From contig JAHLKC010000210.1 in assembly GCA_025449115.1 (NCBI GenBank), positions 1 to 44,365 on the forward strand: a stretch of 44,365 bases of DNA, in the 5' to 3' direction. Under the pieces are notes generated by a model that was not told the origin of the DNA, ran no database searches, and saw only the letters and a list, made by a program, of their open reading frames with translations. This document shows positions 23,574-33,494 of this stretch, one piece after another. The translations under genes and the position numbers were made by a program. Position 1 is the stretch's first letter, and each line of letters opens with the position of its first letter. The DNA comes from Chytridium lagenaria (Eukaryota > Chytridiomycota > Chytridiomycetes > Chytridiales > Chytridiaceae).

Positions 23574-24269
23574 TGGCTTGCACTCAATGAATGTGTTGTA
23601 ATTTGTGTATTTCGGACTCGTTGTATTTTTGTTCTAACTAATTGAACATTTGAGAACGGCTAATATTTAAAGATATTTACTACATACTTTACAATTATAA
23701 TTTAAAGGGATGCGATGCATTTAACTTCTAGCTAAAAAACCGCAAGATATTTATTGATACTTAAAGCAAGTCCCGTCTCATGGTTTTGAAAAGCTTCAAT
23801 CTTAATGTTCTTCGCACAGTATATCATGTGAGATGAGATGGGATACAATTCAATGGGTCTATCCCTGAAAACATCAGGTATAGCAGTAGTAATCTTAATA
23901 CTGAGCATACATATCTTTTTCTTACAGTTGGTGTCTTTTAAACACTGCAGATACGTCAGCGTAATTAGTAGAAGACCAATGAGCCACACAATACAATGCG
24001 TATAAAGGTGACCTGCTTTTGTTGTTTCTATTGAGCATACATAATTTTCAACGTGTCCTAATACATATTCCTCGTTCTGTTGTAGGGCGACACATGTCCT
24101 TATCAAAACCAATCAAAACTAGCAGCGTACAATGTGATCTTCTCTTGACCCATCCCTCCCTACCTAGCTTCGACAAGGGGGTAGGGGAGAAGAGTAAAGG
24201 AGTTGCTCCAGCAGAGCAGTCCACAGAGACCTAGGGACAGGATGTACTCCTGAATCTAAGTGATGTTAA
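23574..24269. other. Spacer downstream of protein B
   Basis: AT-rich sequence with no supported gene. The 3' UTR of gene B should fall in the first few hundred bases. A minus-strand open frame (23732-24112) has some hydrophobic content but no recognisable features or clear start. Confidence 0.4.
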
Positions 24270-24774
24270 TGTTGTTTGGCGATGGTGTGGGTGAGTGATC
24301 GCGAGATTCTGCTTATTTAAGGGAGAAGGGAACGTGTTTAGTATCTTCATTATCGACTTACCTTGCTTCTAAACCAATATCAGCACCAGATCGTCTCCAG
24401 GCGATCGGGATGGCTATAAGTCTCCATGCCACCCTACTATGGCACCTTTTGGAACATGGGCTCTCGTTTGCCTCTCAGAGCTTAGAACAGGGTAACCTCA
24501 CTCATTGCCTGCCGTTAGCGCCTGATCATGGGTCGGAGAGCACCAGAGGTGGAATGTAGCTGACCAAGCCTTGACTAAAGGACACTGTGAATGAGGAGGG
24601 GTTCCATCACAGCCTTCCGTCTCAAACGGCCAGATTGCAGCTTCACCAGGTGGTAAGGGGGCAGAGGGGTCGACTTTCATCCAACTAAGAGTGAAGGGGA
24701 GATCACGCCGCGAGGCCACGCGCGTGGTGATAGAGGATGCGGGATCAACTCAATATCAACTACTTAATTCAACA
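24270..24774. mobile_element. Possible solo LTR (weak)
   Basis: This 505-bp segment begins TGTTG and ends CAACA, the short inverted ends typical of LTRs. Inside, TATTTAAG near 24319 resembles a core promoter. Its base composition (GC-richer) differs from the AT-rich flanks. Against it, the five bases on each side do not match as a target-site duplication, no second copy is in the window, and no gag or pol sequence is visible. Confidence 0.25.
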
Positions 24775-25328
24775 GCTACAAATTAAATCAAGAAATCTCT
24801 CATATTAAAGTAATACACAAAATACAAATAAATAATAGACACAACATATGCACACACACATAAATGGCACATATGCGCGCCACCTCCTTCAATAAAAACC
24901 CTATAAACGTGTGGAAAAGTATATATGAAAACCCAAAGGGAAAAGAAGGGAGGATTCAATATGACGCGTAAATATACACGTCAACGCGGCATATAACGGA
25001 ACTCAACGGACTTAGACAAAATGTCCTTATGAGCCATAGGCCATGTGAATAATGTAATTCTTCACAATACAACCTGGGTCAAGACTCAGTTGCAGCGGTG
25101 TTCGCAGTTCGTCAAGGGAAGTTGAGTTTCCTCAGTGGGGGAGCAATCCACTACTTGTATGAGGGGTGGGGTCTGGACAATTTGATGATTGAAGATATTT
25201 TACTGCAACCTCCGCACCAGGCCCAATTTCACTATGTTGCTGTACCGCAGGCACAGGGGAGGGTCGCACTTGCTGGTGTCTTTGGCATGGGCCGCTTTTG
25301 GCAGGAGCCGTCCAGGTTGTCTGCCAGT

Positions 25329-25458
25329 GCACGGGTTTTGCCACACTGCATCCTTGCGTGTTGGCCGGGTGTCCACGTTGCATGCTAGCGCGTGGGGTTT
25401 GCCCCACTGTATGCTTGGGTGCTGGCCAGGAATTCTGCATTGTATGCTTGCGCGGAAG
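25329..25458. repeat. Two tandem copies of a GC-rich 60-bp unit
   Basis: Two units of about 60-70 bp (25329-25388 and 25389-25458) share the order GTTTTGCC/GGTTTGCC, CACTG.AT.CTTG.GTG, TGGCC and TGCATTG/TTGCATGCT. They sit in a local GC-rich island (about 25080-25460) within AT-rich DNA. The island has open frames on both strands with unusual Cys/Trp/His-rich translations. I do not support a gene here. Confidence 0.6.
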
Positions 25459-27084
25459 TTGTTGATTGCTGCGTACATCAGTTTGGAGCGGGCAGGAACT
25501 ACTGTTTTTTCTTTTCTTGTTGTGATATAAAATATATGTTGGATTACCTTATGCTTTGCCGGTACATTTTCTGATTGTGCTGGACAGCCCCAACTCCCAT
25601 ACATTCAAAACACATACTTTTGCATACTCATTACACACATATCCACTGCTACTATCAACCCCATCACACACTATCACCCCATCGACCAATCCCGGCACAT
25701 CTCCACCATTAGAAATGGATGGCGTCCACAATTGTGAATCGGCGGGGATGGAAGGGGGCGGAAGTGAAGAAGAGGTAGATACTGCAGGGAACATATGTGA
25801 TCAGAGTACCACAGAGTGTGATGAGGGAGGGGAACCACAAGAAAAAAACCAAAAAAAAATAGACTTTAATGTGTTTGGTACTTTTGCAAAAAATGGTCCA
25901 CCTATGAAGTAACTTCCGCAGGTTCTACCAAAAAAAGTTAGAGGAGACGACCGCCTTTAATAAAAACTTTTTACTTGTCATTAATAAATAACTACGTACG
26001 GATATGTAATTACGTGCTTAGCGGGTAGATTTTTGACGAAAATACCCCTTAATAAACACTTTTAACTTGTTATGAAAAACTCATCATGAAATAAAAAAAA
26101 ATACATACAAATATGTAATTACGTGATAATCGGGTGGATTTTTGACGTGATAGCGGGGTAGATTTTTCATGAAACAAAACCCCTAATAAAAACTCTTTAC
26201 TCGTTTTGAAATAAAAAATATACAGATATGTAATTACCTTGAGCTTAGCGGGTAAATTTAATGATAGTGCTTGATAACCTTGGTCAGAAGTATATTTTCG
26301 AGATCGTGCAGACTAGATAGAGAAGGACAATGCTCCTGACCAAGACACTGCAGAGACCTATCTTGGTCGGTATCCGTAATAATTAGATATGAGAGAGAAG
26401 ATTAGAGGGTGAAGATGGTGAGATAAAGAAGCGCTAGTGAAAATCCATGGTGACGGACGAAGCAGATGATGTCTTGACGTTGGAGTTGAAGGATATGAAG
26501 ATGGTGATGATGAGGATGAGGGTGATGAGGATGGTGGTGGTGGTGGTGGTACTGATGATGACGATGACATTGTGTTGGACAGTAGTAGTATGAGTAAGCG
26601 AGGGGTGTTCTGGTGCTGCAGCGAGAGCACAGAGTAAATCAGAATGTTGTACGCATGCAAGTTTAAACTGACCTGATGTGCAAGTTTGGAAGTTAAGGCC
26701 GTGAAGATTATGCGTTCGGGGGTGAGAGTTTGAATGGATGGATGGATCGATGGATGCTGATGAAGTTATATGAATTAAGAAATTGGTGTAACTTGTGTTT
26801 AAATTCAAATAAAATATTTCAGAAAGAGTCATACTTGCTGACAATTCTATAGATATGAAATTGTCAGAACATCGTGCTCTGACTGACAATTTCTGCATCG
26901 AGTGACTCACCAAAAGACTCACGATGGGCGGGGGAAAGAGGTATAAAGAGCGAACGAGGTGCCTGCGCTGCCCTCTTTCCAGACAGTATTACGATCAAAG
27001 CAAAACTTTATATATTAAGCTATCTCATTACCTTGAACACACGCACCTTGCACAACTACATAGCACCCTCTCGTTAACACTACA
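25459..27084. other. Gene-poor spacer before coiled-coil gene D
   Basis: Besides the satellite units, this stretch has a Ser/Thr/Pro-rich open frame (25556-25912) with no splice support. It also has a purine/pyrimidine-skewed region (26450-26560) with many GATGATGA and GGTGGTGGT repeats. The last few hundred bases should hold the promoter of gene D. No confident gene. Confidence 0.4.
25957..26262. repeat. Three diverged AT-rich tandem repeats of about 109-115 bp
   Basis: ATATGTAATTAC occurs at 26002, 26111 and 26226. Each copy is preceded by AATAAA.ACT.TTTACT and followed by AGCGGGTAGATTTTTGACG-like sequence. The unit looks like non-coding satellite DNA, or the decayed end of a transposon. 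Confidence 0.8.
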
Positions 27085-27832
27085 ATGGTCGTCGAAGGAA
27101 GCATCCAGACTCAGCAGATCTTATCAAGGTATGGTTTTCGCTCGACAAATAGACGCAACCACCATTTTTCATAACTCTCATTTTAAAACTTTTTACTCCT
27201 CCACGCATTTAAACAGAACCACCGACAAGGCCCCAAACCATCAAGAAGCCGTGTTGGACCGTCACGAAGCCCTCCTCTTAGAACAACAGAAGAAGATGCT
27301 TCAACAACTTCAAGACATTGAGTCAAAGATCCAGACAGCGCGTTTGGCTCGTGAAGCTCTTCTAAGGGAAAAGAGTGAGAAAGCGCATGAGTCAAAGGTT
27401 GAGGAAGTTGCGAGACGACGGGAGTCTTTGGAGAAGGATAAAATGGAAGAGGTGATGTGGGAGATCGGAAGGGAGGAGATGGGAGAGGTGGGAGTATTGG
27501 AGAGAAAAGAAAAGGCTTTGGAAGAGAAGAGACAACGCGCGAGGCGGAGTCTTGATGATGTTTCTGGTGAGTTCATATATTGTTTCTTGTCAATGTCGTC
27601 TGTCTTTATTTCCTAGACTGACTCAACATCTCTCTCTTCACCAGCCGGTAAAGCACGCGCAGAGATGCGCGAAGCCATACGCTCTTCCGTCGTGACTCTC
27701 GAAGAACAGGAGCATGAGCTCAAGGAAGACATTGCACGCGACCGCAAAGACTCTCGCATCGACCTTGTGCGTCAGAGTCAACCGCATCTCCAAAACTTCC
27801 AAGAGCCCTCCGTCGTCTCCGAGATCATTTAA
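27085..27832 (+). CDS. Small orphan coiled-coil protein (protein D)
   Basis: Three exons (27085-27128, 27217-27566, 27645-27832) join to 582 nt, exactly 193 codons plus stop, with canonical GT...AG introns and no frame break. The protein starts MVVEGSIQTQQILSR. It is then almost entirely charged alpha-helix: DRHEALLLEQQKKMLQQLQD, LAREALLREKSEKAHESK, then acidic and basic heptads, ending NFQEPSVVSEII. There is no signal peptide or TM span. I recognise no family; its size and helix content would fit a small adaptor or structural subunit, but that is only inference. Confidence 0.68.
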
Positions 27833-28273
27833 TCCAGTCCTTGAATTATCACTCCACCATATCTTCATCATTTATCACTGCATGACTTTGTATACCTCCC
27901 TAAGCCAACAACCCGACCAAAGCCTCGTATCTCTACACATTCATTTGGCACCTTTGTAGTACTTCTTCTTCCCGGCGAGTCGGTTTCTTCTCCCAAGCAA
28001 ATGCACGTCACTTGTATAGCTTTCTGTTTGACATAACCCTTTCACCCATAACTATTATTCATCACCGTAAGAGCTCCCTCCTTTATTTCGGGAGTATGGA
28101 GCAAGATGTACTCTTTTAGCCGAAGCAAAAATAAACAAACTCTTCGAAGTGGGCAGACAACACTGGTTATTTCTGTTGACGCAATTAAATAAATATCGTC
28201 TCCAATTCTATTATTTCATATAGAAAAACCGCCAATTTATTTCACACCGTTTCGAACAAATTCCTCATATACT
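27833..28273. other. Convergent spacer (gene D / synthetase-like gene)
   Basis: About 440 bp between two converging 3' ends. It contains AATAAA at 28129-28134 on the plus strand, a possible polyadenylation signal for gene D. No gene is seen. Confidence 0.5.
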
Positions 28274-29580
28274 CTAAACTATACTGCGGAAAAGCCTCTT
28301 CGGATCATCAACCCACCTCCCAACCTCATCAAACACAACCCCAACATCCTTTCCCATCTCCTTCATCCTCCGATACGATAGTAAATAGTCAACACTTTGT
28401 TCCCTCAAATAATTATAAGCTCCTTCCTTCACATATAGACTTTTCGACACTTTTGAACCCGCCCAATCTACAATTTGAGGAGAATAAACAGTCACCGGAA
28501 ACGCATCTTCTCCATCAAATATCCCAGCCCTCCTTCGACACCCTTTAATCAACCGTGTAAATGGCGCGAGATGAAGCTGTTCCTGAAATAACCCCGCATA
28601 ATCCGTCCCTGTCACCCTCACATGTCTAGCCCCACCTTCGCACGCCCAAATCAAGCTCCTCATCAAATTCCTCAACGGCGTGTTGTACTCTAACTTTTTT
28701 AAATCCTCTACCTTCGCCAACGTTATCGCATGATACCCATGTTCGACGCAAAAAAAGTCCACAGTCGTATCCGTGTATCGGTTTTGAAGACCATGCTTAT
28801 CGGATTTCCCACAAACAGGGCACGCAACCCGCAAAGCAAGTCGATGGGTCTCTGGTGCGAGAATTCGTGCGATTTCTTCACGGTTCGCAAGAATTTCCGA
28901 AATGACCGCGCCAATGACGGGTGAAGCGTTTAAATCAGTCTGATACGTTTCTTTAAAAGGTACATTGTTCGAACGCTCTGAAAACAACGAGAGGAGTTCA
29001 CGATAGTCGTTGATGAATTGATGCATGTGGCCGGTGGCGCGAAGGGATTTTTGATAGCCGTTTGGAACAACTGTGGTGGAGTCGGGCGCGGTTTCGACGA
29101 GATCGAGGTTAATGGATACGTTTAATCTGTCGTCTAACTTTGTATAAGTTTAATGAAAACAAGAGGACTCACTGCAAAGCTTCCGCATCCTGTTTGCGAT
29201 ATGGAAGGCTAACGCAAAAGTCACGAGTGTACCGACATGTGGTGAATTGTTGGGTTGGGCGCCAATGTGGATCACTAATTCTTTTACAGGAAGTGATGAG
29301 GATGTATCTATAGAGTCGACTCGCTTGATGGCGTCGCTTAATCCTGCGTATTGGAGCAGTGCAGGAATGAACTCCTTTTTGTAGACATAGGAGTTTCCAC
29401 CAAGTGGATCGTGAACCATGCTGTCATGACGCATGAATTGGTTATACGTCTCGCTGGTGATATTGTGCAGAGGTGGGGCGCTGGATCCAAAGAGGCGAGG
29501 ACGGTGTGTCGTAAGGTAGAATGGACCGTGTATTTTCGTATCCTGCTCAAGCGATGCATTCCTTCCAAGGAAACTAATGG
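28274..29580 (-). CDS. Class I aminoacyl-tRNA-synthetase-like nucleotidyltransferase
   Basis: The fold signatures are a HIGH-like loop, IHIGAQPNNSPHVGTLVTFA (about 29205-29265), and a KMSKS-like loop, DWAGSKVSKSLYVKEG (about 28425-28470). Between them lies a Cys-Cys-Cys-His zinc-ribbon-like unit, ACPVCGKSDKHGLQN ... FFCVEHGYHAI (about 28725-28830). The order resembles class I lysyl-tRNA synthetase (archaeal type) more than standard eukaryotic synthetases. No anticodon-binding domain is evident after the KMSKS loop, where only about 50 residues remain. So it may act on a small molecule or a free amino acid rather than charge tRNA. Exons meet at a 39-bp intron (29134-29172) in phase (NRMRKLC / NDRLNVSINLDLVETAPDS). 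The N-terminal part reads GRNASLEQDTKIHGPFYLTT. The true start codon is unresolved, probably one more short exon upstream of 29580. Confidence 0.72.
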
Positions 29581-29733
29581 ATACTAATGTAATCTTGTGA
29601 ATTGATCCCGAATACGCCCATTCTGACTGCCGTATAAATGTGTTGTGGGAAGTGAAAGGGGTGTGATGTGATCATGAAGGGCTGTTGATGAGACTTTTTT
29701 TGATGGGACTGTGCAGGAGCTGTCAAAGACCGC

Positions 29734-29967
29734 ATGAAGCTGACTCCACAGGAATCAACCGCCTCGAGACGCACTCTGATCCATCCAAGCTTTCCACCAG
29801 TTAAGGCGCACTCCTCTCAGATCTCACACTTTTATCAAGCAGGTGTAATATACTTTTTTACTCCCGTCTCCTTTAATTGCTCACGCATCACTTCACAAAC
29901 TCAAACAGGCGCAGCAGCATCTACATCCATGATTTATAACAATATAAAGGATCGTTTTCCGTTATGA
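29734..29967 (+). CDS. Tiny protein, possibly 55 residues after splicing
   Basis: ATG 29734 opens MKLTPQESTASRRTLIHPSF. A 66-bp intron (GT 29843, AG 29907-29908) joins ISHFYQA to GAAASTSMIYNNIKDRFPL, stop 29965-29967. The intron is in frame and free of stops, so the unspliced form would also be translatable (77 aa). The gene faces away from the synthetase-like gene with a spacer of about 150 bp. The residues do not match a family I can name. The basic N-terminus with Ser/Thr/Arg could be mitochondrial-targeting, which is a guess. Confidence 0.42.
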   Translation: MKLTPQESTASRRTLIHPSFPPVKAHSSQISHFYQAGVIYFFTPVSFNCSRITSQTQTGAAASTSMIYNNIKDRFPL

Positions 29968-31069
29968 CTCCTTATCTAATGAAGTTTATAACCCTTTCGA
30001 TCGGTTTGATGCCAGGCGATTTTGGTTTTTGGGTCGGAGAGAATTTTTTTTTTGGTCTTGAAGGTCAAGTCAAAGTTACGGAATAACGTTTGCTTTCGCA
30101 AGTCGGAGTTATGAAACTGATGGTTGGGGCTGCGGCATTTTGTCGCATGAAGATTCGCTTCTAGGATGAATGAAGATGACCTTTCCAGCGGGTGCAGCGT
30201 GGGCTATATGCATAAATCAGAAAGATCATCGCGATAATCGGAAAGATTAGGAAAGATGCTACAAGGTCTTTTGGGGCTATATGCACAGTTCGATGTTGCG
30301 TTGGCGTCTCAAGGGACTTTTTAAAATCTTGGTCGAAAATATATATGATCAGCTTAAGCTGACCTCTTCACTTACCGAATATCAGCACCCGTCTTTCAAA
30401 ATACACCTGCAGCTAAAAACAATCATCAGCTCTCCCTTAGCCATATAATTTAGCCCGTCTCTACTGTCCGTCCTGGTTTCCTCAAAGTTCAAATCAGCTT
30501 CACATCATCGCATTAATTTTATTCCCTATAAGTCGCTCATGTCCTAGGTACGGGAGACTAGCAGACGAATATTGCAGACACCGTGTACAGCTGAAGGGGA
30601 AAAAAAATAAATAAAAAATAGTCTTCGTGAATGACGATAGTTCGTATGTTACGACATGGCTATAGCATCGTTGTCTCAAGAGCCGCATGGCACATGTATG
30701 AATGGATATTATGTAGAAATAGCTACCCTGCTTTGCCTCAACTATGAGAGCCAGCATTCCTTTTTTGAAGCATTTTTTAATTATTTTAATTGTACATAGT
30801 TTGAGATGGAAAGGGTGTAGGATAAAATAAAGAATCATGTGAAGCAGAGTACAAAAAAACTCTCACAGCACACAAGGACTAACCAACATTCTCGCGTGTA
30901 GAGTGATAACACAATCAAAAGAACCAAACAAAAAAAATAAAAAAAACAACGGGATGCAATTCTTGTTCGGAGTCTGTGCGAACAATAGTATTAAAAATGG
31001 CCAAGAACACATGTGTGGGAATCAATACTTACGTTAACGAAAGAGTAGATTGTGTACATATTATATCAA
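29968..31069. other. Convergent spacer without a supported gene
   Basis: About 1.1 kb of AT-rich DNA between the tiny gene (+) and protein C (-). It has poly-A/poly-T runs and short broken frames. I see no RNA gene or mobile element. Confidence 0.45.
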
Positions 31070-33334
31070 TTACTCGATATCATCCGCAGTGAGCAAAGAT
31101 GCCACTGAAGGACGCCCAAAAACACTACAGTAAGGTGGGCATCAGCATCAACGGAACAAATACACCCAATAACTTACCACCATTTGCCCAGCGGTTAGGC
31201 ATTGAAAACGGACGCGGTGCATTATTGATCAAGGGAGAAGCGTGGTTGATAGCCAAAGGGGTTTGTTGAGGCGCGTAAGTAGGGACGTCCTCCATTTCTG
31301 TTATGATCTTACGTTAATAATGTCAAAAAAAAAATATTAAGACCAAAATCAACAAACCCTCGTCACAGCGTTGGTTGGTAAATCCCCCAAAAACACTGTT
31401 TGATCTGCCGCCAAATCCGCTACTGGCAACGGAAGTGCTGGGGGATCCGCCGAAAATGGACGTTGGGGAAACTGCCAAAAGCTGCGCTTGACCCGGCTTC
31501 TGCAAGAGGAGCGCAAGGTTGGAATCCTTGCGTGGGAGCAGCATGCCAGAATGGCGCGTCTTAAAAAAAGTATTAGTTTTTAGTTATGGAAAAATGGAAA
31601 GTTCAAGGTTAAAGCCTCTAATAAAAATCTGAGCTAGAAAAGAGACACTACTAAAGAGCTGAATGCCAGAGGTTGTGGACCCTGCGTGTCCACATCCATC
31701 GGTCTTCCGCAGACGGCGCAATCTCTTCATAGTTGTAACCAGCACCACTCCCCCCAAACCCCACCTACCAACCCCCTCCACGATACTCCTCAATCTCCGT
31801 TATCCTCCCTCAATTTCTGCATCTCCCTTTGCATCTCCTGAACCTTCTGCTCCTCCCTCAAAACCTTATCAGACTCCTCTTTCAAAAGCCTTTCAGACTC
31901 TTGCATCTTTCGTTCGGCCTCAGCCTTATCCTCTCCCACACTCACTTCATCACACTGAGTTCCTCCCATCATGAGCAAGCTTGGCCTCCCGCTCGGTCAG
32001 CTCTGCTTGCTGAGCGGAAATTGCAGTCTCTTTTCTCGTCACGTCGTTTTTCTGCGCATCCAACCGGCTTCCTTCTTGCCAGATCATCTCTCTCCGCTGC
32101 AATAGCGGCTTCACTCATTGCCATCGTGTTCTTTCAGCTGTAATCGCGGCCTCCCTCATCACAAGCTCATCTTGTGAGCTTGAAGCCCACGTTGACTCGC
32201 ACGTAGCCGCTCATTCTCCTCCACATACTGTTTCCCAAAGCCTTCAGCCGCTTATTCTCTTCCGTGAGAATACAGCTTCCATCCTCGCGTTCATCAACTC
32301 AGTATTGGCATCCATGAGCTGCCTCTGAAGGCTCCCCGCATCCTCCATCCCCTTGTAATCAACTCTCTGTTCTCAATAACAAGCCTCGCACGTTCCTCCA
32401 CATCCTGCAACACGACCGTCTCACCAGAGGCCCCAGCCTTCTCCAACTCCCTCTTCGCAACCCATAGATCAAATTCCAAGTGTCCTGATCGCTTGATGTA
32501 TTGTTCTGAGAGCTCTGTCTTTTCTTGCAGTTGGTAGGTGAGGTTCTCCACGCGGATCTGTGTATTCTTGAGAGCAGTGGATTTAGCGTGTATGGATTTC
32601 TTAAGATGTGTCGTTTGCTGTATTTCACGCTGTTGCGTGTGTTGGAGACATCTCCAAAGGTCTTCATTGTCGTAACGGAGCTTGGCGATGGTCTGCTCTT
32701 CCCGTGTACGGCCAATAGGTGTTTGCGTTTCTGATGTTTTGAAAAGTTCCTTGTTTGTGGTTTCTAAAACTTGTGGGACATCAAGAGGTTGCGACACTGG
32801 AGGTGGAAGAGTAGCGTCAACGGACTGCGACTTGGTGGAAGTGGGAAGGGTTTCAGCCTATACCAAACGTTATGAGGAAATTAGGCAAAGTAGGGCAGTT
32901 AGCCCCAACGAACCTTTGAAGCCGTTGTCTTTACAAAACACCACCACAACAATCCCACAGCAACGCTAAACACCAAACCTCGAACCACAAAGTCCTATCC
33001 CCACATACTCGAGGATCAAGTCGATAAGGCACGCCATCATGATGACAGTAACGTCTGTTGTCATCACGCAGTAAACGAAAATAAAATAAAATGGAGAACA
33101 ACATGGGCTGTGCCTGAATAGAAGAGCAGGGATTTACGTGATTTGACCAATGTCAAAGAAAGAGCAGGAACGTCGACCTCTAGTGTTTAATTTGAGAAAA
33201 GCTGAGCGAACAATGAATATGATTAAAACCATGTATGTATTCGAGTCATTACCGAAATAACAATATGGTGGAAGAGAACAAGGGCATAACAAGTAAAAAT
33301 GATGAATTTGCGGCGACGGGGCATTAACACGCAT
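31070..33334 (-). CDS. Membrane-anchored coiled-coil protein C (paralogue of A)
   Basis: The candidate ATG at 33334 is tentative. Hydrophobic exons (TDVTVIMMACLIDLILEYVG; GLVFSVAVGLLWWCFVKTTA, about 32915-33060) precede a splice to AETLPTSTKSQSVDATLPPP. A coiled coil follows with blocks LEFDLWVAKRELEKAGASGE and ARLVIENRELI, the same order as protein A (LERDVWVAKRELEKIG; REQLINENSQLI). Further helix sequence runs to about 31810 (ERLLKEESDKVLREEQKVQE). Next comes a Phe-Gly-bearing segment (SPTSIFGGSPSTSVASSGFG, about 31395-31465). The last exons encode MEDVPTYAPQQTPLAIN ... PNRWANGVFFGRPSVASLLT and ADDIE, stop 31070-31072. Many frame breaks lie between 32350 and 31980, and one at A5 31118-31122. 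Decay of the middle cannot be excluded, though the conserved tail argues for a working gene. Confidence 0.6.
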
Positions 33335-33494
33335 ATTATGGGAGGAGCAGAGCGTCAGTGTTAGGATACGTCTGAGAAGGCATCAAAAAGGAAACAACCC
33401 CCCAATGAAGAAAACTAAGAATAATCAAGATCACGACAAAACAAAACCCATACTCCCCAGAACAAAACTCTCCAAAAGAAAAAAAATTCCCTTA

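Noticed and set aside
25957..26262. CRISPR-like array
   Set aside because: Only three diverged units, AT-rich, no uniform short repeats with unique spacers, and the DNA is eukaryotic.
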